From Agelas oroides (lineage: Eukaryota; Porifera; Demospongiae; Agelasida; Agelasidae), in assembly GCA_949130485.1 (NCBI GenBank), contig OX422183.1:16822420-16886419 (forward strand): DNA of 64,000 nucleotides. The letters run 5' to 3'. The first letter of the stretch is position 1, and each line of letters begins with the position of its first letter. This document shows positions 34,808 through 45,620 of this stretch, one piece after another. The notes below the pieces were generated by a model, which saw only the letters and a program-made list of their open reading frames with translations, searched no databases and was not told the origin of the DNA. The position numbers were made by a program, and so were the translations under genes.

Positions 34808-35261
34808 AGTATTGCGTACGGAATTCACGAACGCACCGGTACCATTGCAACACGGAAGGGTGTTAATGTGATTTCCAAATCGTCCAATGTACACCACTGT
34901 TGACTGCGCACTGACCTCAGTTGGTAGCTTGGAGACAACCAGCAGTGCGAAGATACAGAAGAAAATCATCTCTTAAACCATACAATGTGAAAAAACTGTT
35001 CACACAAAATTTGTAGTGAGTTTATATTGTATCGTGCGCCTAGCTGCGCGCGCCTCTTACCGCGAATACAGTATGGGAGGGTGCAGTGGGTGCGGACTGG
35101 GCATGCGCATAAGGTTGCATCGCGAAACTATGGCAACTGCAGACCGCAACCGGCCAGGGCGTGCGTCTGCGGGCGCGGGGCGCGCGTAAGCATTTGATTA
35201 TTACGCACGTGATCTGAATGCAAGTTTTAACCAGCCTGAACTGAGATGAAGTTGCCGACAT
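34808..35261. promoter_or_regulatory. Divergent promoter region between the two CACTA genes
   Basis: These 454 bp separate the two start codons, which point away from each other. The part near 35035-35190 is the most GC- and CpG-rich stretch in the element (GCGCGCG-type blocks), and TTTATATTG lies at 35020. A shared bidirectional promoter is inferred from layout; the transcription starts are not determined. Confidence 0.5.
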
Positions 35262-38200
35262 ATGTGTGTGCGGGTTCCATTGACTGTTGAAAGGCATAGT
35301 GGATTGGAGAGTGAACTTATGTCGATCGATCTCACGATAAGCAGCGAGCAGGCATCGCTGTTGCTGCCTATTTTGCAGCAAATTCAGGCAGCCTCTCCCA
35401 GCGTTACAACCGTCAGTACTCCTATTAAAGTCACCCCTGAACCGGGACCGGGCATACACCGTGATGAGAGCAGTTCCAGCTGTCCGCCTTCCAGTTCTCT
35501 AAGTCGTTCTTCGTCAAGCGCTAGTGCGTATAGCCGTGGATACACAAGCACGGATACAGAGGCCGGATATACGTCGGGTGGACCAAGATATTCGCTTGAA
35601 GAGCTTGTTAAGAAGAAGAAAAAGAATACAAAGGCTACGGAAGCGCAGAACTATGCTCATGTAAGTTGTTACACTTAGTCGTAGCCAATATTTTGCAGCA
35701 CAGCATGCTGTATCCGGGTGGCAGCATAACCTTGTCCAATACACAATAAATCCCAAAGTTTGATATTGGATTTCTATGGATGGTGTCCACCTATTTGAAT
35801 TTTTTTGGTTTGTCTTTGTTTAGTATACTATCAGGCAAGCTGCCAAGGCAGTCGGAATCTGGGAAAATGCCCCTCTACTTGAGGAAATCTCACCAGAAAT
35901 TGAAGAACGCTTTTGCAATGCGGTAAGCTCTAATTTTGTATGGAGCAGGTGTGGATTAGAGCTGTATTGTAGACTTGTGATCCATCTTATTGCCATTAAA
36001 ATTGATGTTTTATTCCAAGTAGACTGATCTTTACACATATAGTCTATGGTTTGGTGCTGTTATTTCTGTTCATAAAATGTGACGTGTCGTGATATAGAAA
36101 ACTTGCAAGATTTTTGTTGAAACATTCATGTGCCCTGGTTGTTTCAAACTAGCCTCGTTCCCAGGCTCTCTCCTCACTAAAAAAAAAATAGAGGGAGGAG
36201 GTAGCCTGGTAACATTCACGAGAAAAGCTGTTGACTTCTGGTGTGTCATCATTCATGTGATCAACATAGGACGCTCCCACTTTACTAACTAGTGAGATGA
36301 TTCATCATCATGGGGCGAGCCTGAGCAAGCAAGAAACTGCTAATTCACTACTTTGTCATGGCACACAGCAGGATTTGTCACTGTCAAGTATTTGATAACG
36401 CATAAGTAGTCACATATGCCAGCCATTTCTCCAGCCAGGGCAGCTAACGTGACTACAGATGCATGGAATAAGCTTACACCGAAATCGTGAGCTAAATTTC
36501 TGGCGTTTATAACATGATGCCGTTTATGGATGGCCCTACCTGAAGTGATCCAGTCAACCACTGTCCATATTAAGTTAGTACCGCCTGTGAGCGGCCTGCT
36601 GTTGTCGGTAGAAGCGCAAAACCAGAATCAAGTTGCCACGCGTGCTTCAACTTCAGTCATCTTTGCTCCGGGTTGCTGGACGTTGCACACTGCCCTTCAC
36701 ATGCTTCACGATCGATCTTTGTGAAATATTTGAATGTGCTCATTTAAAATTTATGGTAAGTGGTTGGTCCATAGATAGATAGATAGATAGACACACACGT
36801 GTGCGCAATGCAGTCATGCTAGTATGGGGCTCGCTCAGGCTTGCCCCAATAATTGTCATGTGAGTTAATAAGCTGCCATGCCTACCGGTACTGTACCTGG
36901 TAGCAGTGCAGGCTATTTACAATTTCGCTCCTCGTCTTTGAGGTATCTGCAGCTCTGTTGAGTTCTGTGACGCACTTTGGACATGTAAACTTGGAGCTGC
37001 AAAGTATGGTGAGTGTGGTTGGTCCCACAAACTGACTACAGTGAACTTCAATCTTGGACTCTCTGGACTTGCAAACTATTTTTCACCAACTTTTGTGGTA
37101 TAATCTAGGCTTATAAGTTCATTTGCGAGTTTACTTTTTTTTTTTTCCTGAGTGGACAAAATGTGACGTGTCGTGTTTAGTTCTGCAATCTGATGGGTAC
37201 AGCTGTTTGCTTGTCCTATCAAAATGTGAACCAAAAAAGCTGTGCCCATGAATATAATTATGTGGTTAGGCTTCCTATCAGACTCAAGTTTTCCACATAA
37301 TTATATTCATTTGCAAAGCTTTTTGGGGCAAGGTCAACGCAAACAACTGTACTCCAGAGCAAGGTGCCAAAGTCGACAACTTTTCCAGCGCATGTTACCA
37401 GGCTCTTTCCTACCTTGAGGAGAGAGCATGGGAACGAGGCTAGCATGAAAGAACCAGGGCACACTGATGTCAGTCTGTATGATTTCTAGTAATGTCATCA
37501 ATTTCATAGGTTAAAAGTATGTGCCCACAACTTGTTATTGAGCGTAGAAGACTGAGGACTATGCTCGGAGAATGTCTAATGAATAGAAGGCAGTATCTTC
37601 GTTCCCACAACAAGAAGACTCCTGTCAGAAGAGTCCCGTAAGTCATTTTTGTTTTTTCTCAAAATGCCTTAGCCTTACTTTTGGTCTTGTTACCCATCCA
37701 ACTTGAGATCACTTATTACAGTAGAAATTAACACTGCTTGTTTATCTGGAAGCGAGCCTGGACAAGCATAGTTGAGATCCAGCAGTAGAGCATCAAGATC
37801 AAAGAGAGTGCTTCCTGTCATGGCAAGTATCACCTTAAATTTGTATTGATGGGGAGATCTTAGCACCTTGTAGTATAGGTGTGTGTGGCTTAATCTATGC
37901 AGTAGTAGATGTGGCTTTACCATTTAGGGGATTCCTCTCAATGGGGAGAGAGTAACTTTGTAAGCTGCAAAAAAAAAAAAAAAAAAAAACTCCTCAAAAC
38001 TCACACGAACCCCTGCCATCTTGTGCTCTACATTTGGTCAGCAAACTCTAAGTTGAGGCAGTTGTAAGTGAAACTCACAATAAGTAATTATATACCTGTG
38101 AGCAATACCACAAACAACAACGTAGGACAAGCAGAACATTATTACAGCCAGCTGTCTACACTTGCATGGCATGCTACACTCTCCCACGCTATCATGCTTT

Positions 38201-41200
38201 CTCTGTCTTTTCATCTGAGGCATATAGCTCATGTGGAGTGGCTTACTGGGTGCTATTTCTCATGAATGCATTATTTGACATATACCAGCAGTCACATTTG
38301 TACATTACGAGCGAAGTAACCGCACCCCAAGATGCTCACGGGAGGTTAGTGCTGCAGGTTTACCTTGGCTCGAACACTTTAGAGTTCAGTGCTAGTTGTA
38401 GGTAAAATCTTTGTTAGTAGGCTTTAGGGGAGGTGCTACTTAGCCAAAAGACCTGGATTTTGTACTGCAAATTTACTTGGAAGTAGAAAGCCTTAGAGTT
38501 CAGAGTTTTGTGGCTTCTTAAAAGCTTTACCCTCAAAGGAGGAGCCAGACGGCAGTTTGTCAATCGTGAATAGCTAAGCACGCCTTCACCTGCTTTATAC
38601 TTGCTGCGCGTTACGCGCGTAATATTAGCCTGAAGCACAGTAGCGCACTCAATACACACAATGATTTTATACGTAGTATATTGAACGTGTGCTTCGGGAG
38701 TCGCTGTGAGGGTTGACAGTGGTACTTGATATTTCTTTTTGCAGGAAAGTCACTACTAGTAGACGGAAGTCAGCAGCGGCAAGAATGCTATTTGACAAAA
38801 GTTCCACATCTACTACACTCAAAAGCATCGGGGAAGGGTAGGTCTCTAATAGGTTACCTCTTCTAACTTGAATGTGTTAAGTAATTGGGACAAGCCTGAG
38901 CAAGTTCCACACTGACAGGACTGCATTATGCATGTGTGTGTGTATGCTTGCTTGCTGCCACTTACTGTAAATCATAAAGCTTCTGCGGTGAGATAACAGC
39001 CCTAGAGGTACACTAAATAGTTCAACCTACACTGAGCAGCACCAGTTACACGAGTTAGCTAACTGTATATGTTCACTGTTCCATTCCATTTTACATTCCA
39101 TCGTTCCATTCCATATTCCAGTCTGGCGACTAGAGTGAGCGTTTGTACATGCATTGTATGGCTTTGTGAGACAATTATAATTTCATGTGAACTGTGAAGT
39201 TCAATTACTGGTAGTAGCTCTAAGGTTTCACAAGAGGATAGATAACAGCTCTCTGGCATATTGAAGGTTACTGTGGAGATGCACACACCTTGGTAGTCAT
39301 ATTCCCATTTCCTAACTGAAACTATACAGAGAAAAAGGTCTCAGTAGTTGTACCCCTGTAACAGGGATAACTGTGATAGTGCTTTTGAAAGAAGAGGGGG
39401 GATGGTGGCAGTTGTGGATGAAGAGTGTGAGTAGCTTGAATAATAGGGTCTCAAAGCATTCGTTTTGTAGATTTTTAATTATTTTTAAACTAGCTTGCAT
39501 TTTTTTTTTTTTTGAAGGAAAGAGGTAATGGTGCTGTTCAAGGGGACAAAGATTGGGAAAGGAGTTTTCCTGGGTGAAGGTGAGTTTTTGTCTACCCACT
39601 TGAGTGGTATGCAAATTGTGAGTTATTATGTCTGAGGGCTAAGCATCAAGCCTACCCAGGGATGTGCCAGTTAACTGAAATTACCTAAGGAGCTACTGCA
39701 TTCCATTCTCTACTAGCAGCAATTACAGAGAATATATATTATCGTCATCATCAACAAACCATTAACTTTCTCCATTATGTTAGCTTCCATGTGTCAATTG
39801 ATTTTCTCCCTCTGGAAGATGCTTCCTGCCACCTTCCATGCTTTGTGGAAATGATGACGAGGAAGCAATGAAAACACTCAGCACTTTGTTTTGTTTTTTT
39901 TTGGGGGTTTTTTTTTTGGGGGGTTTTTGCTGCAGTAAAACACTAAGGCACCAGACTACCTTTCCTCTTTTATTTGCCCTGGGTACAAGGCTATTCTAGT
40001 GAAAATTTTGTCCGAGAAAGCTTTGTGTTTGGTAGCCTCATTCCCAGGCTCTCGTGCGTGGGCGGGGAGAAAAGAGCCTGATACACACTGTTTGTGCATG
40101 CTCAGTTTTCCCAGGATTTCTGGGAATTTGGAAATTTCCCGTAAAACCTGCTCCGTTACACTAACCTCAGCGAGGACACCGACTTCTCTCGTATAAAAGC
40201 TGCCTGCCACTGACTACACTCTGTGTGGACGATGACGAGGGAGCGACAAGGTACTCAGCTCTTCGCTTGCAGGAATTGTCCACGCGTTCGTCCATTCCAG
40301 CTAAACGCTTTGGCACGTGACTGACGCAATCTTTCCCTTTGAAGTTCACCGATCACCTTGAACGAAGCAATGGAAACTGTTACTGTCAAAGCAATATTGC
40401 TTTTGACTTCAAAATCACTCGTATGTGTCCCACAGGGAGTATAACTATGCAGTGTGGCCTTCAGCAGGTAAGCAGAAATTGACCGTAATTTTAGTGTAGT
40501 GGAGTAGTATGCAGGTTACTAAGGGAACCTGGCACATGCGCAAACAGTGTGTACCAGGCTCTCTTTCCTCCTCCCCCGCACAAGAGCCTGGGAACGAGGC
40601 TATGTGTTTGGTAGCCCTTGGCCAAATACATGATTTCTCACAAGCTATTTTTAGTTATTTCAAAGTGATGATGTCAATCCAATAATTATTCAGGAAGAGT
40701 ATACTTTTTTCTAGAAAACGAGATGTATGGAAAAGTGCTTCTGCTGTCTATCAGCACTACTTTGAAAGAGATTAACCTTCCTAAGCCTGTGAACGGAAAG
40801 ACCTTTTTCCATCAGTTACAGGTGTGTTTACTACCTTACTGATTTGCGTAACTGCTCCCAGGTCCTCTTTGGAACTTTATCACTAAACTCCACAATTTAG
40901 TCATAACCTCATTCCGAGACCTTTGCAGTGTTCATTGCTTCACACAAAATTCAGGTACATTTCGTTATGTCACAACCTTAATCAATGGCATCCAAGATAT
41001 GCTAGCACAATTTTTAACATTGAAAGAGGTTGTCATAGATCTAAGTGATGGATCCAGTGTGAACATAGCTATGATGCTGTGAGATCTTGCTACTAGGTTG
41101 TACCTACTGTGTAAATTTTCCATGGCAAGCCTGGGAACAAGGCTGCATAGGTCCCTTTAGTATTCAGCAATGTATTGTACTGAAGTATACTGTGAGGTCA

Positions 41201-44200
41201 CCCTGCAAGATTTTGAAGTCATGCAAAACTATGACACTTCGAGGCAATTACTTGTCTATATTTCTACTGTTTGATGTAGAAGTTGGATGTCTTCACGTGG
41301 AAAAATAGTCAGTTGCAACTTGTGGGGTCAAAGGAAACTCTGCCAATGGTGAGTCAGACAAGCCTGTTTATAGTCACGTTATATGACACTTAGGATGCAA
41401 AGCACCAACATATTGGCACATGCCTTGTACACATGCAGCACAGTATATTAACATGAAAGAGCATGATTAGTGGTGGTATTTCAGGGTAAGTCCCTGTCGT
41501 TTGTGTAGTAAACACCACCTTCCGTCTACACCACACTTGGAAAAGGCAGGAAGGCTCAGGGCTTCCAAAGCAACCCTTGTCACTCTGACCTCTGGCTGAT
41601 AACTGTATTTTTGATTAATAAATGCATAATATCAATTTTTGCATTCAAAATGGTAATGGCTTGTTAGTAATAGTTACGTGCCTCCCTGGTGAGCGAGGGA
41701 TATATGTTATATCACATCTACGAGGGATGTATCCGGGTTTAAATTGTGACACCTGAGGGGAGAGTGGTTTAAACCGGATACATCCCTATTAGGCATTAGG
41801 CGGGATATGTATATTTGTGTCACCGGTTGCTAAGCAAATGATGTCAAACATGTCATGCAAATGTGTTTTGTTGACTTCTCAATTGAACTGTTGTGGCCGG
41901 GCAGTTCAGCTTTCAGCAATGTCGTGTGTTGAATGAATAACTGTTAAGTTTTTTGGCTCGGACAAATCAAAATCACTTTTTACACAGCTTACATGCATGT
42001 ACTCATGAGCTGACCTAGCTAGGTCGGGTGTTAAATAATGTTATGTGCAGTCTAAAGCGTTCCTGCACTTTGTACAAGTGGTCGAGACAAAAGTGCATCG
42101 TATTGTGCTACCAACAAATTTGCAATGCCTCGATTGAACGCTGTACGAGGAGTATGCAAGCCACTTTTTTCCTTTGTCTTGCTTCTTTAGCAAGACAAAG
42201 AAAGGAGTTTCCAACTTTTGTAGAGCAAAAAATGTACTGATTAGGGACCCCTCCTCCCCTCTGTCTACCTAGGTAGATACTGACATCATTCACGTGATAA
42301 AATGGACCAGACCTTCCCCCTCCATTTTTGCATACTGCAAGTAATCAAAAAACTGGATGGTTGGAAGGCCTGGGAATGAGGCTAAGTAAGTGCCTTCTGC
42401 GCTAGTGCTGGGTGAATGTGTATAAGGGAGTAACTTGTAAACAGCCTCAAATTGGTAATGGCTCGCAAGCGTGTACTCTAAAGGTGGTTACAAATATATC
42501 TCTGCTTCCTTGTAGACTGGGCAGAAGCAATTGACTACTGGTACCAAAAGGTATACTAATTGCACGTAGCATTTATGCATGCTATGAGTACAACCATTGT
42601 GTACATATACTTGGGAAAGGCAATCACTATTGTATCTCTGCAAATGTTTTCTTTATTCTACCAGTCAAACACCAAATCAACATGCTCAAATGCCACAGTC
42701 TGCGCATGATAGCTCCTGCTCCAGCAGCGGTGAAGACAGTGATGGTCTGTCGCGGTATGAGCGATGGGTAAATGAAAACAGGAAAGTCGTCAGAAAGAAA
42801 CTTGCAGATATCATGAAATCAGTAAGTACTTTGTGGTTATTTACCTTTTACTTGTGAGGCCATAGTCGCAGGGCCATAGTCTCAAGGACATTTGTGGATA
42901 CTTAATCCAGGAAACGTTGGCTTCATGTCGTATTGGCGGTCGTAGCTTTTAGCTTGTGATCATTTTAAGTGCATTTCTGCTGGGATCTAGCACTTGTGAT
43001 TTCATGCACAGGTATTTTCAACCATTCTGTTCAGATTCATAACTCAAACCATACCAATCAGTAAGCATGGCTCTTATACAGTGAATGCTTGTCCTTATTG
43101 AAAGCTGCTTACAGTACCAGAAATGGAGTCCATACAGGTTGAAAAGAGCATTTGTCCATTTTGCAGAGGAGAAAAATGACACACTGATTGATTTATAGCT
43201 TTGCACCCCTACCTAAAACTCCCCCTATTCCACCCTATGTGCTAGTGCAGAACCTTATAAGTGCATTGTGCCAGGTGATGTCATTGTGGCTGAAATCTGA
43301 TGATCACAAAAGTGGTTGTTAGTAGTAACCATTTATATGACAGAGTAATTTAAAATCCATCATTACAGAGTCCTGAGGTCAATGCACCCAAGAGGAAGAA
43401 GAGAGAACAACCTGAACCAAAAGAGGCAGAGAGGCAGGAACCTGATGCTGAGATAAACCCATCTGAGAGTGTGAAGAAGAAGAGGGACGCTCAGCCTAAA
43501 GAAACGAAGACACCTAAACAATCTGGAGACAGGAGTGTGCCTGGCAAGGTGAACCACAATTCTTCTTAATAATATATGTAGTGGTAGTGTTGACGTATCA
43601 AACAAATATAATCCAGGGGATCCAGGTTCTAACGTCTCAAATCCACTTCTAAGTCATTATTGGGACGAGCCTGAGCAAGCCTCACACTAGCGAGACTGCA
43701 TTGCACATGTGTGTGTATACGTACTAGTCTTGTTTGTTTGCAGCCATATACCGTAAATTTAAAATAACGAAAATCAAACTCATGGGTATTACCAGAGTGC
43801 AGCATCAGTGACACACAGCGGTGATGACTGACAGTACCAGAAATGGAGTCCATACAGGTTGAAAAGAGCATTTATCCATTTTGCAGAGGAGAAAAATGAC
43901 ACACTGATTGATTTATAGCTTTGCACCCCTACCTAAAACTCCCCCTATTCCACCCTATGTGCTAGTGCAGAACCTTATAAGTGCATTGTGCCAGGTGATG
44001 TCATTGTGGCTGAAATCTGATGATCACAAAAGTGGTTGTTAGTAGTAACCATTTATATGACAAAGTAATTTAAAATCCATCATTACAGAGTCCTGAGGTC
44101 AATGCACCCAAGAGGAAGAAGAGAGAACAACCTGAACCAAAAGAGGCAGAGAGGCAGGAACCTGATGCTGAGATAAACCCATCTGAGAGTGTGAAGAAGA

Positions 44201-45102
44201 AGAGGGACGCTCGGCCTAAAGAAACGAAGATGCCTAAACAATCTGGAGACAGGAGTGTGCCTGGCAAGGTGAACCACAATTCTTCTTAATAATATATGTA
44301 GTGGTAGCGTTGACGTATCAAACAAATATAATCTAGGGGATCCAGGTTCTAACGTCTCAAATCCACTTCTAAGTCATTATTGGGACGAGCCTGAGCAAGC
44401 CTCACACTAGCGAGACTGCATTGCACATGTGTGTGTATACGTACTAGTCTTGTTTGCTTGCAGCCATATACCGTAAATTTAAATATTTAATGAAAATCAA
44501 ACTCATGGGTATTACCAGAGTGCAGCATCGGTGACCCACAGCGGTGATGACTGAAGTTGAAGCATGCATGGCAACTTCTGGTTTGTGCTCGATACACTTT
44601 TGTGTCATCAGGTTTGGCTTATTATGCTCATGTAATAGTAGACGGTGACAAACCCTTGTTTGTGTCATGACAAATTAATAAATCAGCAGTTTACAGCTTA
44701 CACAGGCTCACCCCACAATGATGAATTATACTAGTATGTGCCAATCCCGTGTAGAATAATACCTTTACATAATTGTTTCAAGTACATCAAATTTCCATTA
44801 AGAGCGGGGCTTACACACTAATAGAAGTTTAGCAATACATGCACTCAAAATTGAACTATTAATTTTTTTCCAAGGACTGTAACAATCATAATTATTTACT
44901 AATTTGTTGTGCTTTTCATAGAGTAAGCAAAATAGTACAGTTTGCTGTATGCTTTGAGAAGATTAGGAACAGTTTTCTCATTCCTTTTCAGACAAAGAAG
45001 CATCCTATGTGGACCTACATAGAAGTAGATGAAGTTGAAATGGAACCGTCTCTGATTATGGACGGAAAACGTTCAAGAAAACCAAAAGTTCGGGATTACT
45101 AG
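35262..45102 (+). CDS. Second CACTA gene: basic protein of unknown family, 11 exons
   Basis: Exons are 35262-35660, 35824-35922, 37510-37637, 38745-38837, 39518-39579, 40715-40821, 42516-42550, 42665-42821, 43369-43548, 44089-44268 and 44992-45102. All are bounded by GT-AG, phases agree throughout, and the total is 1551 nt (516 aa). Exon 1 is Ser/Thr-rich and ends in KKKKKNTK. Residues about 134-208 are Arg-rich and helical-looking (YTIRQAAKAVGIWENAPLL, then ERRRLRTMLGECL). A compact segment follows (VMVLFKGTKIGKGVFLGE, then KEINLPKPVNGKTFF), loosely like the beta-rich segment of plant CACTA-associated proteins; that likeness is a guess. Residues 361-420 and 421-480 are a duplicated Lys/Glu/Pro-rich exon beginning SPEVNAPKRKKRE, a likely nuclear localisation signal. 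I recognise no family. By position it is the candidate accessory DNA-binding protein (TnpA role). The start could also be the in-frame ATG at 35319. Confidence 0.72.
36151..36211. repeat. Degenerate AGCCTCGTTCCC foldback with A-run loop
   Basis: AGCCTCGTTCCCAGGCTCTC is followed by an A10 run and a partial inverted copy (GAGGGAGGAGGTAGCCTGG). It lies in an intron of the second CACTA gene. No target duplication is visible. Confidence 0.5.
36311..36848. mobile_element. Nested element with TGGGGCGAGC ends, copy B
   Basis: TGGGGCGAGCCTGAGCAAGC on the left pairs with GCTCGCTCAGGCTTGCCCCA on the right. An ATAG microsatellite (36775-36791) and CACACACGTGTG lie near the right end. It sits in intron 2 of the second CACTA gene and is non-coding. 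Confidence 0.7.
37385..37432. repeat. Truncated foldback copy
   Basis: ACCAGGCTCTTTCCTACC is followed by GGAGAGAGCATGGGAACGAGGCT. It is an asymmetric member of the AGCCTCGTTCCC family in an intron of the second CACTA gene. Confidence 0.5.
40034..40601. mobile_element. 568-bp long form of the AGCCTCGTTCCC family
   Basis: The ends are inverted repeats of about 67 bp: AGCCTCATTCCCAGGCTC and on to ACACACTGTTTGTGCATG at the left, matched by CATGCGCAAACAGTGTGT and on to GAACGAGGCT at the right. TGTGTTTGGT flanks both sides (40024-40033 and 40603-40612). The interior (about 430 bp) carries TATAAAAG at 40193 but no long ORF. It lies in intron 5 of the second CACTA gene. It probably shows what the short foldbacks derive from. 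Confidence 0.8.
41723..41787. repeat. Hairpin with 21-bp arms
   Basis: AGGGATGTATCCGGGTTTAAA pairs with its inverted copy TTTAAACCGGATACATCCCT around a 24-base loop. It is an isolated palindrome in an intron of the second CACTA gene. Confidence 0.75.
43111..43830 (+). repeat. 720-bp tandem duplication, unit 1 (contains one exon)
   Basis: The unit starts ACAGTACCAGAAATGGAGTC and carries exon 9 of the second CACTA gene (43369-43548). It is followed directly by unit 2, with only about ten differences by eye. Confidence 0.92.
43831..44553 (+). repeat. 720-bp tandem duplication, unit 2 (contains the copied exon)
   Basis: Same start as unit 1; it carries exon 10 (44089-44268). The two exons differ by two amino acids (Gln to Arg and Thr to Met). 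Each exon is exactly 60 codons in phase 0-0, so both can be spliced in. Confidence 0.92.
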
Positions 45103-45289
45103 CTAGTACTGATATCGATCTTGATATAATTATATGCAGCTGTGTTTGCATTGTGCATCATGTTTTGGCTCATTTATTATAACAGTTCACTTCTTATCTG
45201 TTGATGTGGGTGTGGCCTGGTATCATCCATTTGAAGAATGCAATTAAAATCAATGGCCTGTCTACATAAATCTAGTACATAAAATAGTG

Positions 45290-45599
45290 GGGTTTTCATG
45301 GGTGAATGTACCAATTTTCATGGCATTTTAAGTACATAAATGGTATTCTATAATTCATGGTATTTCCATGGATAAATAACTAAATTTTCATGGTACTTTC
45401 ATAGGACTTGTTTTCCATGGTATTTCCACTTGTTTTTCATGGGTGTAAGCCATGGTGATTTCATTATGTTTTAATTGACAAGGAGTATTCATGGGGTATG
45501 AAAAGTCAAGTTTTCATAGCCAGTATACCATGAAACTCATTGGATAAATCAATTCTTCTGCCATTGAAATTTCAAGGATAATTCCTTGTGATTTCATTG
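45290..45599 (-). promoter_or_regulatory. Right subterminal motif array of the CACTA element
   Basis: TTTTCATGG, TTTCCATGG and TTCATGG motifs recur about ten times, mostly in the inverse orientation of the left array. This is the expected arrangement of CACTA subterminal protein-binding sites. Confidence 0.7.
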
Positions 45600-45617
45600 C
45601 ATACCTGCCTGGTAGTG
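45600..45617 (-). repeat. CACTA right terminal inverted repeat
   Basis: Read on the minus strand this is CACTACCAGGCAGGTATG, matching the left end at CACTAC, AGG and the following A. TAG at 45618-45620 is the right copy of the target duplication. Confidence 0.85.
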
Positions 45618-45620
45618 TAG

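Larger units (their letters stand above)
27729..45617. mobile_element. Apparently complete 17.9-kb CACTA (En/Spm) transposon
   Basis: The left end reads CACTACAAGGAAAAGAGG. The right end, read inward, is CACTACCAGGCAGGTATG. TAG directly precedes the left end (27726-27728) and directly follows the right end (45618-45620), the 3-bp target duplication expected of CACTA elements. Inverted arrays of short CATGAAA/TTTCATG motifs lie just inside both ends. Two head-to-head multi-exon genes fill the element: a Tnp2-type transposase (minus, 28271-34807) and a basic protein of unknown family (plus, 35262-45102). Neither has a stop or frame break in the exon model. Smaller elements have inserted only into introns. 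Ends, duplication and both genes together make an intact, possibly autonomous copy likely; activity is inference. Confidence 0.88.

Noticed and set aside
34808..34969. Upstream extension of the transposase with a signal-peptide-like start
   Set aside because: The Cys cluster typical of Tnp2 N-termini follows the internal ATG at 34807, and a secreted transposase makes no sense.
40438..40470. Exon-like segment between CCCACAG and GTAAGC
   Set aside because: Its length breaks the phase between exons 5 and 6 of the accessory gene, which join directly in frame, and it lies inside a transposable element.
27729..45617. Reading the two genes as domesticated host genes
   Set aside because: Intact ends, the TAG duplication and the subterminal arrays bracket both genes, so a mobile element is the simpler reading.
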